Shown: positions 1-8,194, numbered from the stretch's first letter. The stretch: DNA of 16,196 bases from Chlorobiales bacterium (GCA_022360415.1 JAKSDB010000051.1:1-16196); one strand, 5' to 3'. Made by a program: numbers and translations. Notes: generated by a model from the sequence alone, not told the origin.

Positions 1-29
1 TAATCGTCAACTCCTGAACGGAATCAGTT

Positions 30-887
30 ATGGAACCCATGATCCGATATCCTGCTGTCGCGGAATCGTTTTATCCCTCCGATCCCGCAGAACTTGAAAC
101 GTGTGTCGCCGACCTTTTAAAGAATGCTCCTTCGGACGATCTTGAAGACAAGTGCATAAAAGCAATTATGGTGCCCCATGCGGGCTACGACTTCAGCGGC
201 CCCGTAGCTGCGGCGGCTTACGGTACACTCCGGCACAGGTCTTTTCAAACCGTACTCATGATGGGAAACGCCCATGCCTATAGGTTTGGCGGCATTGCAC
301 TCGACGGTCATGAGACGTGGGAATCTCCGCTGGGCAGGGTCCCGGTAAACACCGACCTTGCGAAGAAATTGCGTGAAAGCTGTCCCGAATTTATCATGTA
401 CTCAAACACAGCCCATTATTCAGATCACATCCTTGAAGTGCAGTTGCCTTTTCTGCAGCTATCCTTGAAACCGGGGTTCACCCTTCTGCCAATGCTTTTC
501 GGCGAAAACCCGCCGGACATTTACCATACCGCATTCAAACTGCTACGTGACGTATTAGGGCCGGATGATCTCGTCATTGCGAGCACCGACCTTTCACACT
601 ACCCCTCCTGGAACGACGCCTGTACTATTGATCGTAAAACGATTCGTTTCATCGTCCAAAAGGATATCCAGGGACTCGAAAAACATGCCAAGGAAACATT
701 GCAGCAAGGAATTGCTCATGAAGTCACTCTTTTCTGTGGGCCAGACTGCATTAAAACCCTCCTGCAGCTCGCGGATCATTTCGGCTGGCAAGCAAAAGAG
801 CTTTCTTATGCAAACAGCGGCGACACACCTCTTGCCGATAAGGAAGCCGTTGTCGGTTATGGCGCTGTGGCTTTTTATGAGTTATGA
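30..887 (+). CDS. MEMO-family protein (AmmeMemoRadiSam system protein B)
   Basis: This 285-residue protein belongs to the MEMO1 family, called AmmeMemoRadiSam system protein B in bacteria. The fold is related to class III extradiol dioxygenases, but the bacterial role is not settled. Visible motifs are VPHAGYDFSG (48-57), LEVQLPFLQ (135-143), STDLSHY (185-191) and a C-terminal VVGYGAVAFY (274-283). The four residues that correspond to the metal-binding set of human MEMO1 (His49, His81, His192, Cys244) appear to be His50, His82, His190 and Cys236. The usual GPNH around the second histidine reads GNAH here. The length is normal for the family. A second ATG three codons in (position 39) is an equally possible start, and neither has a strong Shine-Dalgarno. 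The AMMECR1 and radical-SAM partners are not in this window. Family assignment is firm; function is unknown. Confidence 0.9.
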   Translation: MEPMIRYPAVAESFYPSDPAELETCVADLLKNAPSDDLEDKCIKAIMVPHAGYDFSGPVAAAAYGTLRHRSFQTVLMMGNAHAYRFGGIALDGHETWESPLGRVPVNTDLAKKLRESCPEFIMYSNTAHYSDHILEVQLPFLQLSLKPGFTLLPMLFGENPPDIYHTAFKLLRDVLGPDDLVIASTDLSHYPSWNDACTIDRKTIRFIVQKDIQGLEKHAKETLQQGIAHEVTLFCGPDCIKTLLQLADHFGWQAKELSYANSGDTPLADKEAVVGYGAVAFYEL

Positions 888-955
888 GTAAAATCTGTTT
901 CATCGGCATCGAGGAATCCACAAAAAAACGGAAGTCTTTGTATCCTGCTCCTTAG
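884..955 (+). CDS. possible 23-codon ORF overlapping the MEMO gene stop (ATGA)
   Basis: The stop of the MEMO gene overlaps an ATG in the ATGA arrangement typical of translational coupling. The downstream frame reads MSKICFIGIEES followed by a basic stretch (TKKRK) and ends at TAG after 23 codons. No domain is recognisable. It may be a coupled microprotein, the stub of a decayed gene, or chance. Conservation in related genomes would be the only strong support, and I cannot test that. Confidence 0.15.
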   Translation: MSKICFIGIEESTKKRKSLYPAP

Positions 956-1103
956 TTTTTTATCATACTTCACCGTAAAAACCAATTTTTGGCAGGCTAT
1001 TGACCATATCAAACAGAGGGCATTTTTTTCGAGCCGTTTTTTCGGTGCAGATTATTTATTATACCTCATTGCCTTGTTATTATTGAACCAATCAAAAATT
1101 ATT

Positions 1104-1634
1104 ATGAAACGTGTTTTTTCACCTCATACTCTCAGTACCATATTGATTGCTTCGGCAACCTTTTTCACAGCATGCCAGCAGCAGAGTGCCCCCGTTCCGG
1201 AAAAGCAGTCCGGGACTACTGTAGAATCGGAAGCTTCATCCAAAACGGTTACCGAAATCGATTCGGACGGGAATAGAGAAGCTCTTGCGAAAAAAGAGGC
1301 TGAAGAAGCAGCACTGAAAGAAGGAGAAGCAATCTACAGGAAAAGCTGCCAATCCTGCCACTCATTGTCACCTCCGGCAAAAAGCGCGCCTTCAATAATA
1401 GCCCTTGCCAGTCAGTACAGATCTCGGTACAGCAAGAAAGCAGGTGCCGTAGCCGATATGGCTTCCTTCATGAAAGCCCCGGCTGTAGAGAAGTCCATTC
1501 TTGGCGCCGGGACATTTGAACGCTTCGGCCTGATGCCCCCGGTAACACTGCCCGATGATGAGCTGGAAAAAGTGGCAGGGTGGCTCTGGGAGCAGTATGA
1601 TCCGGATTTCGAGGGAGGAGGAGACTGCCAGTAA
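1104..1634 (+). CDS. lipoprotein-type monohaem cytochrome c (class I)
   Basis: This is a 176-residue electron carrier, probably tethered to the outer face of the cytoplasmic membrane. Residues 1-23 form a signal peptide (a basic MKR, then a hydrophobic core), followed by FTAC with Cys24 as a relaxed lipobox cysteine. A Gln/Pro/Ser/Glu-rich linker with a charged, helix-prone section spans about 25-75. The single haem-binding site is CQSCH (82-86). The distal axial ligand is probably Met144 in FGLMPP, followed by the C-terminal helix DDELEKVAGWLWEQY that is typical of class I cytochromes c. A TTG 30 nt upstream would also be in frame, but the ATG gives a proper signal peptide and is preferred. 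No good Shine-Dalgarno is visible. The partner is unknown; a role in photosynthetic or sulfur-oxidation electron transport is a guess from the inferred host. Confidence 0.85.
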   Translation: MKRVFSPHTLSTILIASATFFTACQQQSAPVPEKQSGTTVESEASSKTVTEIDSDGNREALAKKEAEEAALKEGEAIYRKSCQSCHSLSPPAKSAPSIIALASQYRSRYSKKAGAVADMASFMKAPAVEKSILGAGTFERFGLMPPVTLPDDELEKVAGWLWEQYDPDFEGGGDCQ

Positions 1635-1674
1635 CGCCCACAGATAGGAAGCACTTTATTTTCATCTTTTCATC

Positions 1675-1697
1675 CTTGCCGCCATCCAGGCGGCAAG
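1675..1697. terminator. hairpin between convergent cytochrome and tRNA/mutL units
   Basis: A perfect 9-bp stem (CTTGCCGCC / GGCGGCAAG, loop ATCCA) lies between the convergent cytochrome gene and tRNA-Arg. Neither strand has a T tract directly after it, so it is not a canonical intrinsic terminator. Its position suggests a transcription-blocking or transcript-end-protecting hairpin. Confidence 0.4.
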
Positions 1698-1730
1698 ATT
1701 GCCGGTAAAAAGGGGGGAAAGGGGTGCCGG

Positions 1731-1803
1731 TACCCTTGGGCAGACTCGAACTGCCGACCCACAGTTTAGGAAACTGTTGCTCTATCCACTGAGCTACAAG
1801 GGT
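1731..1803 (-). tRNA. tRNA-Arg (anticodon CCU)
   Basis: The minus strand folds into a complete 73-nt cloverleaf: acceptor stem ACCCTTG/CAAGGGT, D stem GCTC/GAGC, anticodon stem ACAGT/ACTGT around loop TTCCTAA, a 5-nt variable loop GGGTC, T stem GGCAG/CTGCC with loop TTCGAGT, and discriminator A. The anticodon is CCT (CCU), which reads the arginine codon AGG. The 3' CCA is not encoded: CCG follows the discriminator, so CCA must be added enzymatically. The gene lies 40 nt downstream of the mutL stop on the same strand. It could be processed from a mutL transcript or use its own promoter; only a weak GATAAT (1828-1833) is visible in the gap. Confidence 0.96.
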
Positions 1804-1843
1804 ATGCGGGTAAATGTACTATTTTCCATTATCCACCCCAAAT

Positions 1844-3718
1844 CTACTTCCGCCCGAACATCCTGTCGAGCTCTCCGAGAGAGATCCTGATAATGACAGG
1901 ACGGCCATGAGGACAGACATAGGGCATTTTCGTAGCAAAAAGCCTGTCTATCAGCGAACGCATATCCTCAAGGCCCAATTTGTGTCCGCTCATGATCGCA
2001 TTGCGGCAGGAATATGATTTGGCAAGGTTTTCCCGTTTGTCGATCTTCAGCTTTTCGGCATTCTGCCGGTACTCCTGTATCATATCCTGGAGAATATAGG
2101 ACTCCGAACCGCTTCGCACATCCTGCGGCACACCCTCGATCATGACGGTTCCGGCCCCCAAGGAACTCAGGTTGAAACCAAGCCTGCCAAGGTCATCGCA
2201 TATTTCCTCATATATCTCTATTTCCCACGGTTTCATCTCCACTTTCTGGGGAAACAGCAATTGCTGGGAATTCGGAACATTGTTGTTCATAATATCCACC
2301 GCACGCTCATAGAGAACCCTCTCATGTGCAACATGCTGGTCAATCACCATAAGTCCGGTTTTGATCTGACAGACAATGTACTTGTTGTGCAGTTGCCAGA
2401 TTTTGGGATCGGTTTCCTGCTCCTCCTGTAGCTCCCCGTCAGCCGGCTTTGTCGAATCCTGCACAAAATCGCTTCTGCGCAGCTCCCTCCGAGGTTCAAG
2501 AAAAAACTCTTTACCCGGCGTAAACATCTCCTCCTGTTCTCCGACAAACCCTCCAGTTGAAATGCCCTCATCAAGCTTATCCTGCCTGTATTCTCTGTAA
2601 AGCTCTCCCGTAGTTGGCGCACCGGAAGAAATCTCTTTGTATCCGAGCCTTGCCTCAGTGCTTTCAGCAGATCTGCCGGGCAAAAACTGTATTTCTTCCC
2701 GAAAACCCGCACCGCGAACATCGGGGGAAAAATTCTGCGACCGGACAGCCCTTTTAATCACCGTATAAAACATCGTACGAACACTTCGTTCGTCTTCAAA
2801 CCTGACCTCCAGCTTCGAAGGGTGAACATTGACATCGATCTGCTGCGCATCGAGGTTAAGAAAAAGAAGCGCGAACGGTGACTGGCGTTCCATGAGCAAC
2901 TCTCCGTATGCCTGCTGCAGTGCCTGGGAAAGCATCCTGTTCTGTATCAAACGACGATTCACATAGATAAACTGTTCATTTTTCCGACGTTTCTGCATGG
3001 ACGGTTTGCCGACATAACCGTGAAGAGAAAGAAACTCGTTTTCCTCTTGCACCTCGATCAGGCTTTCGGAAAATTCATTACCAAAAAAAAAGTTGAGACG
3101 TTCATGGATATCCGTGCTTCTGAAATTGAACAGCTCCTGGTCATCATTGAACATCTGCCACCGGATTTCGGGATAGGCCAGTACCTGGGCTTTTATGATA
3201 TCATAAACATGCTTGAATTCCGTGGCATTTGTTTTCAGGAACTTCCGTCGGGCAGGAACGTTATAAAAGAGGTTTCTGACACTCACCAGGGTACCCGCAT
3301 CACATGCAGCCCCTGCCTTTTCACCCGGTTTACCCCCTTCGTAAAGCAAATGTATTCCGACGTTATCACTTTCGCGCCGTGTCTTTATTTCGAAATGGGA
3401 CACAGCGGATATGCTGGCAAGCGCCTCCCCCCTGAAACCAAGGGTTTGCAGAGACTCGAGCTCTTCCGCGCTTGAAATCTTGCTGGTTGCAAAACGCTCG
3501 ACACACCTCTCGGCATCTTCCTCGTCCATTCCCGTGCCGTTATCGATAACCTGAACAAGCTCTTTTCCGGCATCTTTAACCGACACGGTAATCCTTGTTG
3601 CCCCGGCGTCTATTGCATTTTCCAGCAGCTCTTTCACCACCGACGCGGGACGCTGGACAACTTCCCCGGCGGATATCTTGTTGGCAACGATCTCGGGTAA
3701 TCTGTTAATACTCGGCAT
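1844..3718 (-). CDS. mutL: DNA mismatch repair protein MutL (endonuclease type)
   Basis: MutL couples mismatch recognition by MutS to strand incision and excision. From the start MPSINRLPEIVANKI the protein has 624 residues, a usual length. The N-terminal GHKL ATPase motifs are present: ELLENAIDAGA (30-40), DNGTGM (59-64) and TLGFRGEALASI (92-103). A variable Glu/Ser-rich linker spans about 335-435. The C-terminal dimerisation/nuclease domain carries DQHV-AHE-RVLYE (460-471), matching the metal-binding endonuclease motif DQHA(X)2E(X)4E with Val for Ala, then SCRNAI (570-575), CPHGRP (602-607) and a terminal FGRK. QQLLFP (485-490) fits the beta-clamp-binding motif. The nuclease motif implies a MutH-independent pathway. 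An in-frame start 48 nt further upstream is less likely because the conserved N terminus begins at this ATG. Confidence 0.97.
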   Translation of the reverse strand: MPSINRLPEIVANKISAGEVVQRPASVVKELLENAIDAGATRITVSVKDAGKELVQVIDNGTGMDEEDAERCVERFATSKISSAEELESLQTLGFRGEALASISAVSHFEIKTRRESDNVGIHLLYEGGKPGEKAGAACDAGTLVSVRNLFYNVPARRKFLKTNATEFKHVYDIIKAQVLAYPEIRWQMFNDDQELFNFRSTDIHERLNFFFGNEFSESLIEVQEENEFLSLHGYVGKPSMQKRRKNEQFIYVNRRLIQNRMLSQALQQAYGELLMERQSPFALLFLNLDAQQIDVNVHPSKLEVRFEDERSVRTMFYTVIKRAVRSQNFSPDVRGAGFREEIQFLPGRSAESTEARLGYKEISSGAPTTGELYREYRQDKLDEGISTGGFVGEQEEMFTPGKEFFLEPRRELRRSDFVQDSTKPADGELQEEQETDPKIWQLHNKYIVCQIKTGLMVIDQHVAHERVLYERAVDIMNNNVPNSQQLLFPQKVEMKPWEIEIYEEICDDLGRLGFNLSSLGAGTVMIEGVPQDVRSGSESYILQDMIQEYRQNAEKLKIDKRENLAKSYSCRNAIMSGHKLGLEDMRSLIDRLFATKMPYVCPHGRPVIIRISLGELDRMFGRK

Positions 3719-3791
3719 GAAACGCTCTACAGTAATCAAATTGAAGAATGACGAAGATAGACACAATTGTCCAAAAGCCTCTCACGGATGC

Positions 3792-3820
3792 ATTATAAAC
3801 CCTGGAGCCGGCTTATGGAC
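3792..3820 (-). promoter_or_regulatory. possible mutL promoter (TATAAT -10)
   Basis: The minus strand has a perfect TATAAT at 3792-3797, about 75 nt before the mutL start. No good -35 box lies 16-18 nt upstream (GTCCAT at 17 nt is the nearest), so this is a partial match only. Confidence 0.3.
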
Positions 3821-3940
3821 GCCTCTCTTCAAATAGCCAAAAAACTTCAGCACAAAAAAACCTTATGAGGTAAAAAACCTCTAAATTATTTTTAAGTGAA
3901 CGATCAACGTTATGACCATTTCAGACGGAGCAACAACACT

Positions 3941-4471
3941 ATGAACAGGAAAAGAACAATATGGCTGGCACTGCTTCTCCTTGCACTGTCGGGGGCTGCC
4001 GGTGTTGCATCTTTCAATTACCAGTCAGGCCGGCACACGGTTTCACGTAACGACACAACAGCCCTGGCGAAAACTGTTGAAGGATCGGAAAAGCTCATCG
4101 GAACCTGGAAACTGGTCAGGGCATCCGTTACACCGGATTTCCTCAAGGTACCTATTCCGATCAACACATTCGATGCTACCGGGTCGGTAAGCGATGAACA
4201 CACCTACACCATCAAGGCAAACGGCTCCTTTTTCGGCAGCAATTACGGGTATTTCGGCAGGGGAACTATCGACATACAGGGGAACAACCTGACCCTGACC
4301 ATAGGCGAAGGAATCATAACCATCAACGATTCGGACAGAAAACCGGACAAGGCAGGCAAAACAATTACCGGTACGTACCATCTTACCGCGCTGGATACCC
4401 TCTTTGTTGAGGCCTTCAAATACCAGGACGGGATACGCTATACCTTCAATCTTGCGCTTGTAAATCCCTGA
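3941..4471 (+). CDS. small exported lipocalin-like protein of unknown function
   Basis: The predicted product has 176 residues. Residues 1-24 (MNRKR, then a Leu/Ala-rich core, then GVAS) form a signal peptide or N-terminal membrane anchor. After a short polar stretch comes KLIGTWKLVRAS (51-62), the sequence that typically opens lipocalin-like beta-barrel domains. The rest is rich in alternating polar/hydrophobic strands with Gly, Thr and Asn (for example GNNLTLTIGEG, 115-124), as expected of a small beta-barrel in the periplasm. GGAG at 3927-3930 is 10 nt before this ATG and supports it over an in-frame GTG 45 nt upstream. The 3' end overlaps that of the convergent cinA by 26 nt. No ligand or function can be assigned; the fold assignment is tentative. 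Confidence 0.75.
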   Translation: MNRKRTIWLALLLLALSGAAGVASFNYQSGRHTVSRNDTTALAKTVEGSEKLIGTWKLVRASVTPDFLKVPIPINTFDATGSVSDEHTYTIKANGSFFGSNYGYFGRGTIDIQGNNLTLTIGEGIITINDSDRKPDKAGKTITGTYHLTALDTLFVEAFKYQDGIRYTFNLALVNP

Positions 4472-5723
4472 GTTTTTTCCACACCATCCTCAGGGCAGCT
4501 TCGCTGAACCGGATTTTGTTGCGCAAACGGTCACCGTGTGTATAAAAGGTTGTCGTTTCAATTTCTACCCGGTTATTTTCTTTTCGGTTCGCGAGGCCAA
4601 GGCACACCATTCCGACAGGCTTGGCTTCGGAACCGCCGTCCGGGCCGGCAATGCCTGTTGATGAAATCGCCATATCCGCACCTGCTCTCAAAAGGCACCC
4701 TTGAGCCATCTCGCCCGCTACTTCTTCACTTACCGCTCCCCGCAATGCAAGGGTTTCGGACCGCACGCCGAGGTTTTTTTCCTTGGAGTCATTGCTGTAC
4801 ACCACAAAGCCCTGCAAAAAATATCGTGAAGATCCTGCTACATCGGTCAGCCTCGATGCGACGAGACCTCCGGTACAGGACTCTGCGGCTGCAATTTTCA
4901 GTCCTCCTGACACCAGAAACCTGCCGATGCACTCTTCGAGGGTTATGTCGCTCGTCGCATAGACAAACTCTTCGGCTGCCTCGGCAATGGCTTCGACAAC
5001 TTTCCGGTTATCTTTGTCGACAACCTCCTTATCAATGCCGATCGAGCTGACGCGGAGATCAACTCCCGCGGCATGCGGCAGATAGGCCAGCGATGTGCCA
5101 TCCGGCACATTATCCTCGATGACGCGAATGATATCGGCAAGGGCCGTTTCACCGATCCCTGTCGTTTTGATGTGTGAATGAACGATAACAGTGCAGGACT
5201 TCTCCGAAAAGAAGGGCACGATCGCGCTACGCATCATGGCTTCCATCTCCTCTGGAACGCCCGGCATCAGGACAAGATAGTGCCCCTGAAACCGTTCCAG
5301 GCAGTGAATGATCATACCGGGAGCGAGCCCTTTTTCATTATGTATCACCCGGGCTCCGTCGATGACCATCGCATTACGCTTCAGATATGGCGAAGGTTCC
5401 CGGCCGCTTCTTCGATAGCGCTCAACAGTTCGAGCGTAGACTTCCTGGTCAAGTACAAGCTCTTTTTCCAGAAGCCGTTGCGCGGAATACTTTGTTCTGT
5501 CGTCACGGGTAGGACCGAGCCCGCCGGTAACCAGAACGATATCCGACCGTTCAAGGGAATCGGCAAACTGTTCGGCAATTGCATCCTCATTGTCGGCACA
5601 GACAATGATCCTTTTTACCCCTACACCCGCCCCGGCCAGCGCGGAACAGATAAAACGGGCGTTGCTGTTGACCTTCTGCCCGGTGAGCAGTTCGTCGCCA
5701 ATGGATACGATCTCCGCAATCAT
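4446..5723 (-). CDS. cinA: CinA family protein, NMN deamidase / nucleotide-recycling enzyme
   Basis: This is a full-length two-domain CinA of 425 residues. The N-terminal MoCF-like domain (about 1-170) shows IVSIGDELLTGQ (5-16), LVTGGLGPTRDD (64-75) and MPGVPEEM (153-160). This domain is linked in the literature to ADP-ribose pyrophosphatase activity. The C-terminal domain (about 262-420) is the PncC-type nicotinamide mononucleotide deamidase: AAAESCTGG with the presumed catalytic Ser282, VVYSNDSK with Tyr309 and Lys314, and STGIAGPDGG (355-364). In related bacteria it returns NMN from NAD breakdown to NAD synthesis. Its ATG lies 6 nt after the thrA stop with no Shine-Dalgarno, so it is probably co-transcribed with thrA and translated by coupling. 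Its stop lies inside the 3' end of the opposing lipocalin-like gene, and no intrinsic terminator is visible. A link to competence should not be assumed from the name. Confidence 0.95.
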   Translation of the reverse strand: MIAEIVSIGDELLTGQKVNSNARFICSALAGAGVGVKRIIVCADNEDAIAEQFADSLERSDIVLVTGGLGPTRDDRTKYSAQRLLEKELVLDQEVYARTVERYRRSGREPSPYLKRNAMVIDGARVIHNEKGLAPGMIIHCLERFQGHYLVLMPGVPEEMEAMMRSAIVPFFSEKSCTVIVHSHIKTTGIGETALADIIRVIEDNVPDGTSLAYLPHAAGVDLRVSSIGIDKEVVDKDNRKVVEAIAEAAEEFVYATSDITLEECIGRFLVSGGLKIAAAESCTGGLVASRLTDVAGSSRYFLQGFVVYSNDSKEKNLGVRSETLALRGAVSEEVAGEMAQGCLLRAGADMAISSTGIAGPDGGSEAKPVGMVCLGLANRKENNRVEIETTTFYTHGDRLRNKIRFSEAALRMVWKKLRDLQAQD

Positions 5724-5729
5724 GGAGAG

Positions 5730-8189
5730 CTAAATCAGATAGCTGGCAATACGCAGAATATCGGCGAACACCCCTCCTGCAGTCACCTCACCTCCCGCCC
5801 CGGGCCCTTTTACGACAAGCGGGGTATCGAGATAACGGTCGGTTGTGAACACCACCATGTTTTCCGTACCGTTCAAACCGGCAACAGGATTGGTGACAGG
5901 AAGCATTTTCACACTGATACGGGCTTTCCCATCGCATATCTCACCGGCATAAGCAATGGTCATATCGTTTTCAGCGGCCTTCCTGATCTTCTCGTCATAG
6001 TCTGCATCGGCAGAACCCAGCTTTTCCATAAAGGCCTCGACGCTCATCTCCTCCCTCAGATGCTCTGGTACAAGGCTCTCACATTCGATATCCTCATAAT
6101 CAAGCCTGTAGCCGAGCTCTCTGCCGAGTATGAGAAATTTCCTCGCAAAATCGGCTCCGGAAAGGTCTTCACGGGGATCGGGCTCGGTGTAACCGGCCTC
6201 TTTGGCTTTTCTGACAATCTCACTGAATTTCCCTCCCTTGCGCATCTCGTTGAAAATGTAGCTTAACGTACCGGAAAGCACACCTTCTATTTTGATGATC
6301 TTGTCACCGCTGTTTCGAAGGTCGTTGAGCGTATTGATAATAGGAAGTCCGGCTCCGACATTGGTTTCATAGAGAAAACGCGCGTTCGAGGAACGCTGGG
6401 CGTTTCTTATGGTTTCATACAGCTCCCATGAACCGGCCATACCAAGCTTGTTTGCGGTAACAACGGAAATATTCGATGCGAGAAGGTCGGGATAGCTTTC
6501 CGCAACATCCCCGCTCGCAGTGCAGTCGACGAAAATGGTATTATGAAGGTTCATTGACCTGATCCGTTCAATATAGTCCCTGACAGTTTTTCCGTCATTT
6601 CTCGGCTTAAGTGCTTTTTCCCAGTTACCGAGATCAATACCGTCATCCCTGACAGCCATCATACGCGTATTCGCCATGCCGCTGACCACAACATCCAGGT
6701 CCATCTCTTTACGGAGTATGAGACTGTGTTCGCGAAGCTGCCCGATAAGACTTTTCGCAATGGTTCCGGTACCCGCAATAAAAACATGAACTGTTCGACG
6801 GGAGAGAAAAAAGGACTCATGAACACAGTTCAACGCCTTGTCCTCGTCGCGGCTTTCCACCACAAACGAGATATTCATTTCGTTGGACCCCTGCGCAACG
6901 GCAATGACGTTGATGCCGTTTTTCCCGAGAGTCTCGAAAAGATGCGCTGAAACACCAGGATGCCCGGACATGTTGTTGCCGACAACCGCTATAATGGCAA
7001 TACGCTTTTTGAGCGTCAGCGACTCAATCTGACGTGCCGCAATCTCTCTTGCAAACTCTTTTTCAAGGATTTTGCGGGCTTTGTCCGCCCTGGAATAATC
7101 GATAACCAGACTGATGGATTGCTCCGAGGATGCCTGCGATATAAAAATAATATTGATCATATGGCGGGCCAGACAGCTGAAAAGCCTTGATGCTATGCCC
7201 GGTACGCCGACCATACCACTGCCGGAAAGATTGAGCAATACAACATTGTTGATAGAGCTGAGACCGGTCACAGGTCTTCCGCCCCCCCCGCCTTTGTCTT
7301 CCAACACGCCGATTCGTGTCCCTTCGGCATCCGGATTAAACGAATTCCTGATACGTATCGGAATCCCGGCTTTCATGGCAGGGTGCACTGAATAGGGATG
7401 CAGTATCCGGGCTCCTGAATGAGACAGCTCCAGTGCTTCCCCGTAACTGATAAAAGGAAGCGCGTAAGCATCCCGAACCCGTTTCGGATCGGCACTGAAA
7501 AAGCCGTCAACGTCTGTCCAGATCTGTATTTCAGCGGCGCCGATTGCCGATCCTACAATGGTCGCGGTATAATCCGAACCGCCCCTTCCAAGCGTGGTTG
7601 CTGTTCCATCCGGGGCAGCTCCGATATAACCCGTTACCACGGGGACACCGGAGCCTTTTTTAAGCCGGGCCTTGATACGTCTAACCGATGCTTTCATGTC
7701 GACCCTGGCATCGCAATGATTGCTGTCTGTCACAATCATGTTTCTCGCATCAACATATGATGCCTCAACCCCTTCCTGGCGGAGGAAACAGCTTATAATC
7801 CAGGCGGAACACCGTTCCCCGAAACTCATGATCAACGCACGGCTTTTATCGGAAAGCTCGCGAAGCAGACATACCCCGTGCAACACGTCACTCAGTTCAG
7901 CAAGCTCCTCCAGCAGAAATTTTTCCACCTCTTTTTTTCTTCCCTCGTCAATGAGGTCGTCAACAAGGTCCTTGTGGAGCGCTTCTATTTCATCGAATTT
8001 TTTGCTGTAGCCTGCATCACCCTCACCAGCCTTAACCGCAGCATCAAGAAGCAGGTCCGTAACCTTGCGAAAAGCTGAAACCACAACGATTACAGGCGTA
8101 TCCCGCATTGCTTCGCGAATAATGCCGAGAACGTTTCTGATCCTTTCACCATCCTGTATCGACGTGCCGCCGAATTTCAAAACCTTCAT
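5730..8189 (-). CDS. thrA: bifunctional aspartokinase / homoserine dehydrogenase
   Basis: This fused enzyme catalyses the first step (aspartate to aspartyl phosphate) and third step (aspartate semialdehyde to homoserine) of threonine and methionine synthesis. From MKVLKFGG it has 819 residues, almost the length of E. coli ThrA. Aspartokinase domain (1 to about 295): KFGGTS (5-10), SFGERCSAW (122-130), GRGGSDYTAT (201-210). Two ACT-type regulatory segments follow at about 315-465, with SQASSEQSIS (351-360) and AQGSNEMNIS (432-441). Homoserine dehydrogenase: NAD(P)-binding FIAGTGTIAKSL (470-481), VTANKLGMAGS (577-587), ETNVGAGLPII (608-618), GVLSGTLSYIFN (636-647) and TEPDPREDLSG (668-678). The ACT pair suggests feedback inhibition by threonine. 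An ATG six bases upstream (8195) is possible, but AGGA is better spaced for this start. A Gly-rich linker coded by a G tract joins the kinase to the ACT region. Confidence 0.96.
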   Translation of the reverse strand: MKVLKFGGTSIQDGERIRNVLGIIREAMRDTPVIVVVSAFRKVTDLLLDAAVKAGEGDAGYSKKFDEIEALHKDLVDDLIDEGRKKEVEKFLLEELAELSDVLHGVCLLRELSDKSRALIMSFGERCSAWIISCFLRQEGVEASYVDARNMIVTDSNHCDARVDMKASVRRIKARLKKGSGVPVVTGYIGAAPDGTATTLGRGGSDYTATIVGSAIGAAEIQIWTDVDGFFSADPKRVRDAYALPFISYGEALELSHSGARILHPYSVHPAMKAGIPIRIRNSFNPDAEGTRIGVLEDKGGGGGRPVTGLSSINNVVLLNLSGSGMVGVPGIASRLFSCLARHMINIIFISQASSEQSISLVIDYSRADKARKILEKEFAREIAARQIESLTLKKRIAIIAVVGNNMSGHPGVSAHLFETLGKNGINVIAVAQGSNEMNISFVVESRDEDKALNCVHESFFLSRRTVHVFIAGTGTIAKSLIGQLREHSLILRKEMDLDVVVSGMANTRMMAVRDDGIDLGNWEKALKPRNDGKTVRDYIERIRSMNLHNTIFVDCTASGDVAESYPDLLASNISVVTANKLGMAGSWELYETIRNAQRSSNARFLYETNVGAGLPIINTLNDLRNSGDKIIKIEGVLSGTLSYIFNEMRKGGKFSEIVRKAKEAGYTEPDPREDLSGADFARKFLILGRELGYRLDYEDIECESLVPEHLREEMSVEAFMEKLGSADADYDEKIRKAAENDMTIAYAGEICDGKARISVKMLPVTNPVAGLNGTENMVVFTTDRYLDTPLVVKGPGAGGEVTAGGVFADILRIASYLI

Positions 8190-8194
8190 GCTCA

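Noticed and set aside
1..29. End of an upstream gene (TAA at position 1)
   Set aside because: Only three bases are available, so no reading frame can be supported.
1000..1028. TTGACC with a T-rich -10 upstream of the cytochrome gene
   Set aside because: At 17 nt the -10 would be a plain T run, so there is no real promoter match.
3020..3475. Open frame of 151 codons on the plus strand
   Set aside because: It lies wholly inside mutL on the opposite strand, has no recognisable domain, and is a shadow of a well-conserved gene.
3867..3895. GAGGT/ACCTC hairpin followed by an AT-rich run before the lipocalin-like gene
   Set aside because: The stem is only 5 bp, the T tract is interrupted, and no gene on the plus strand ends just upstream.
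5178..6266. Open frame of 362 codons on the plus strand
   Set aside because: It spans the antisense of cinA and thrA, both unmistakable genes, and its translation shows no family motif.
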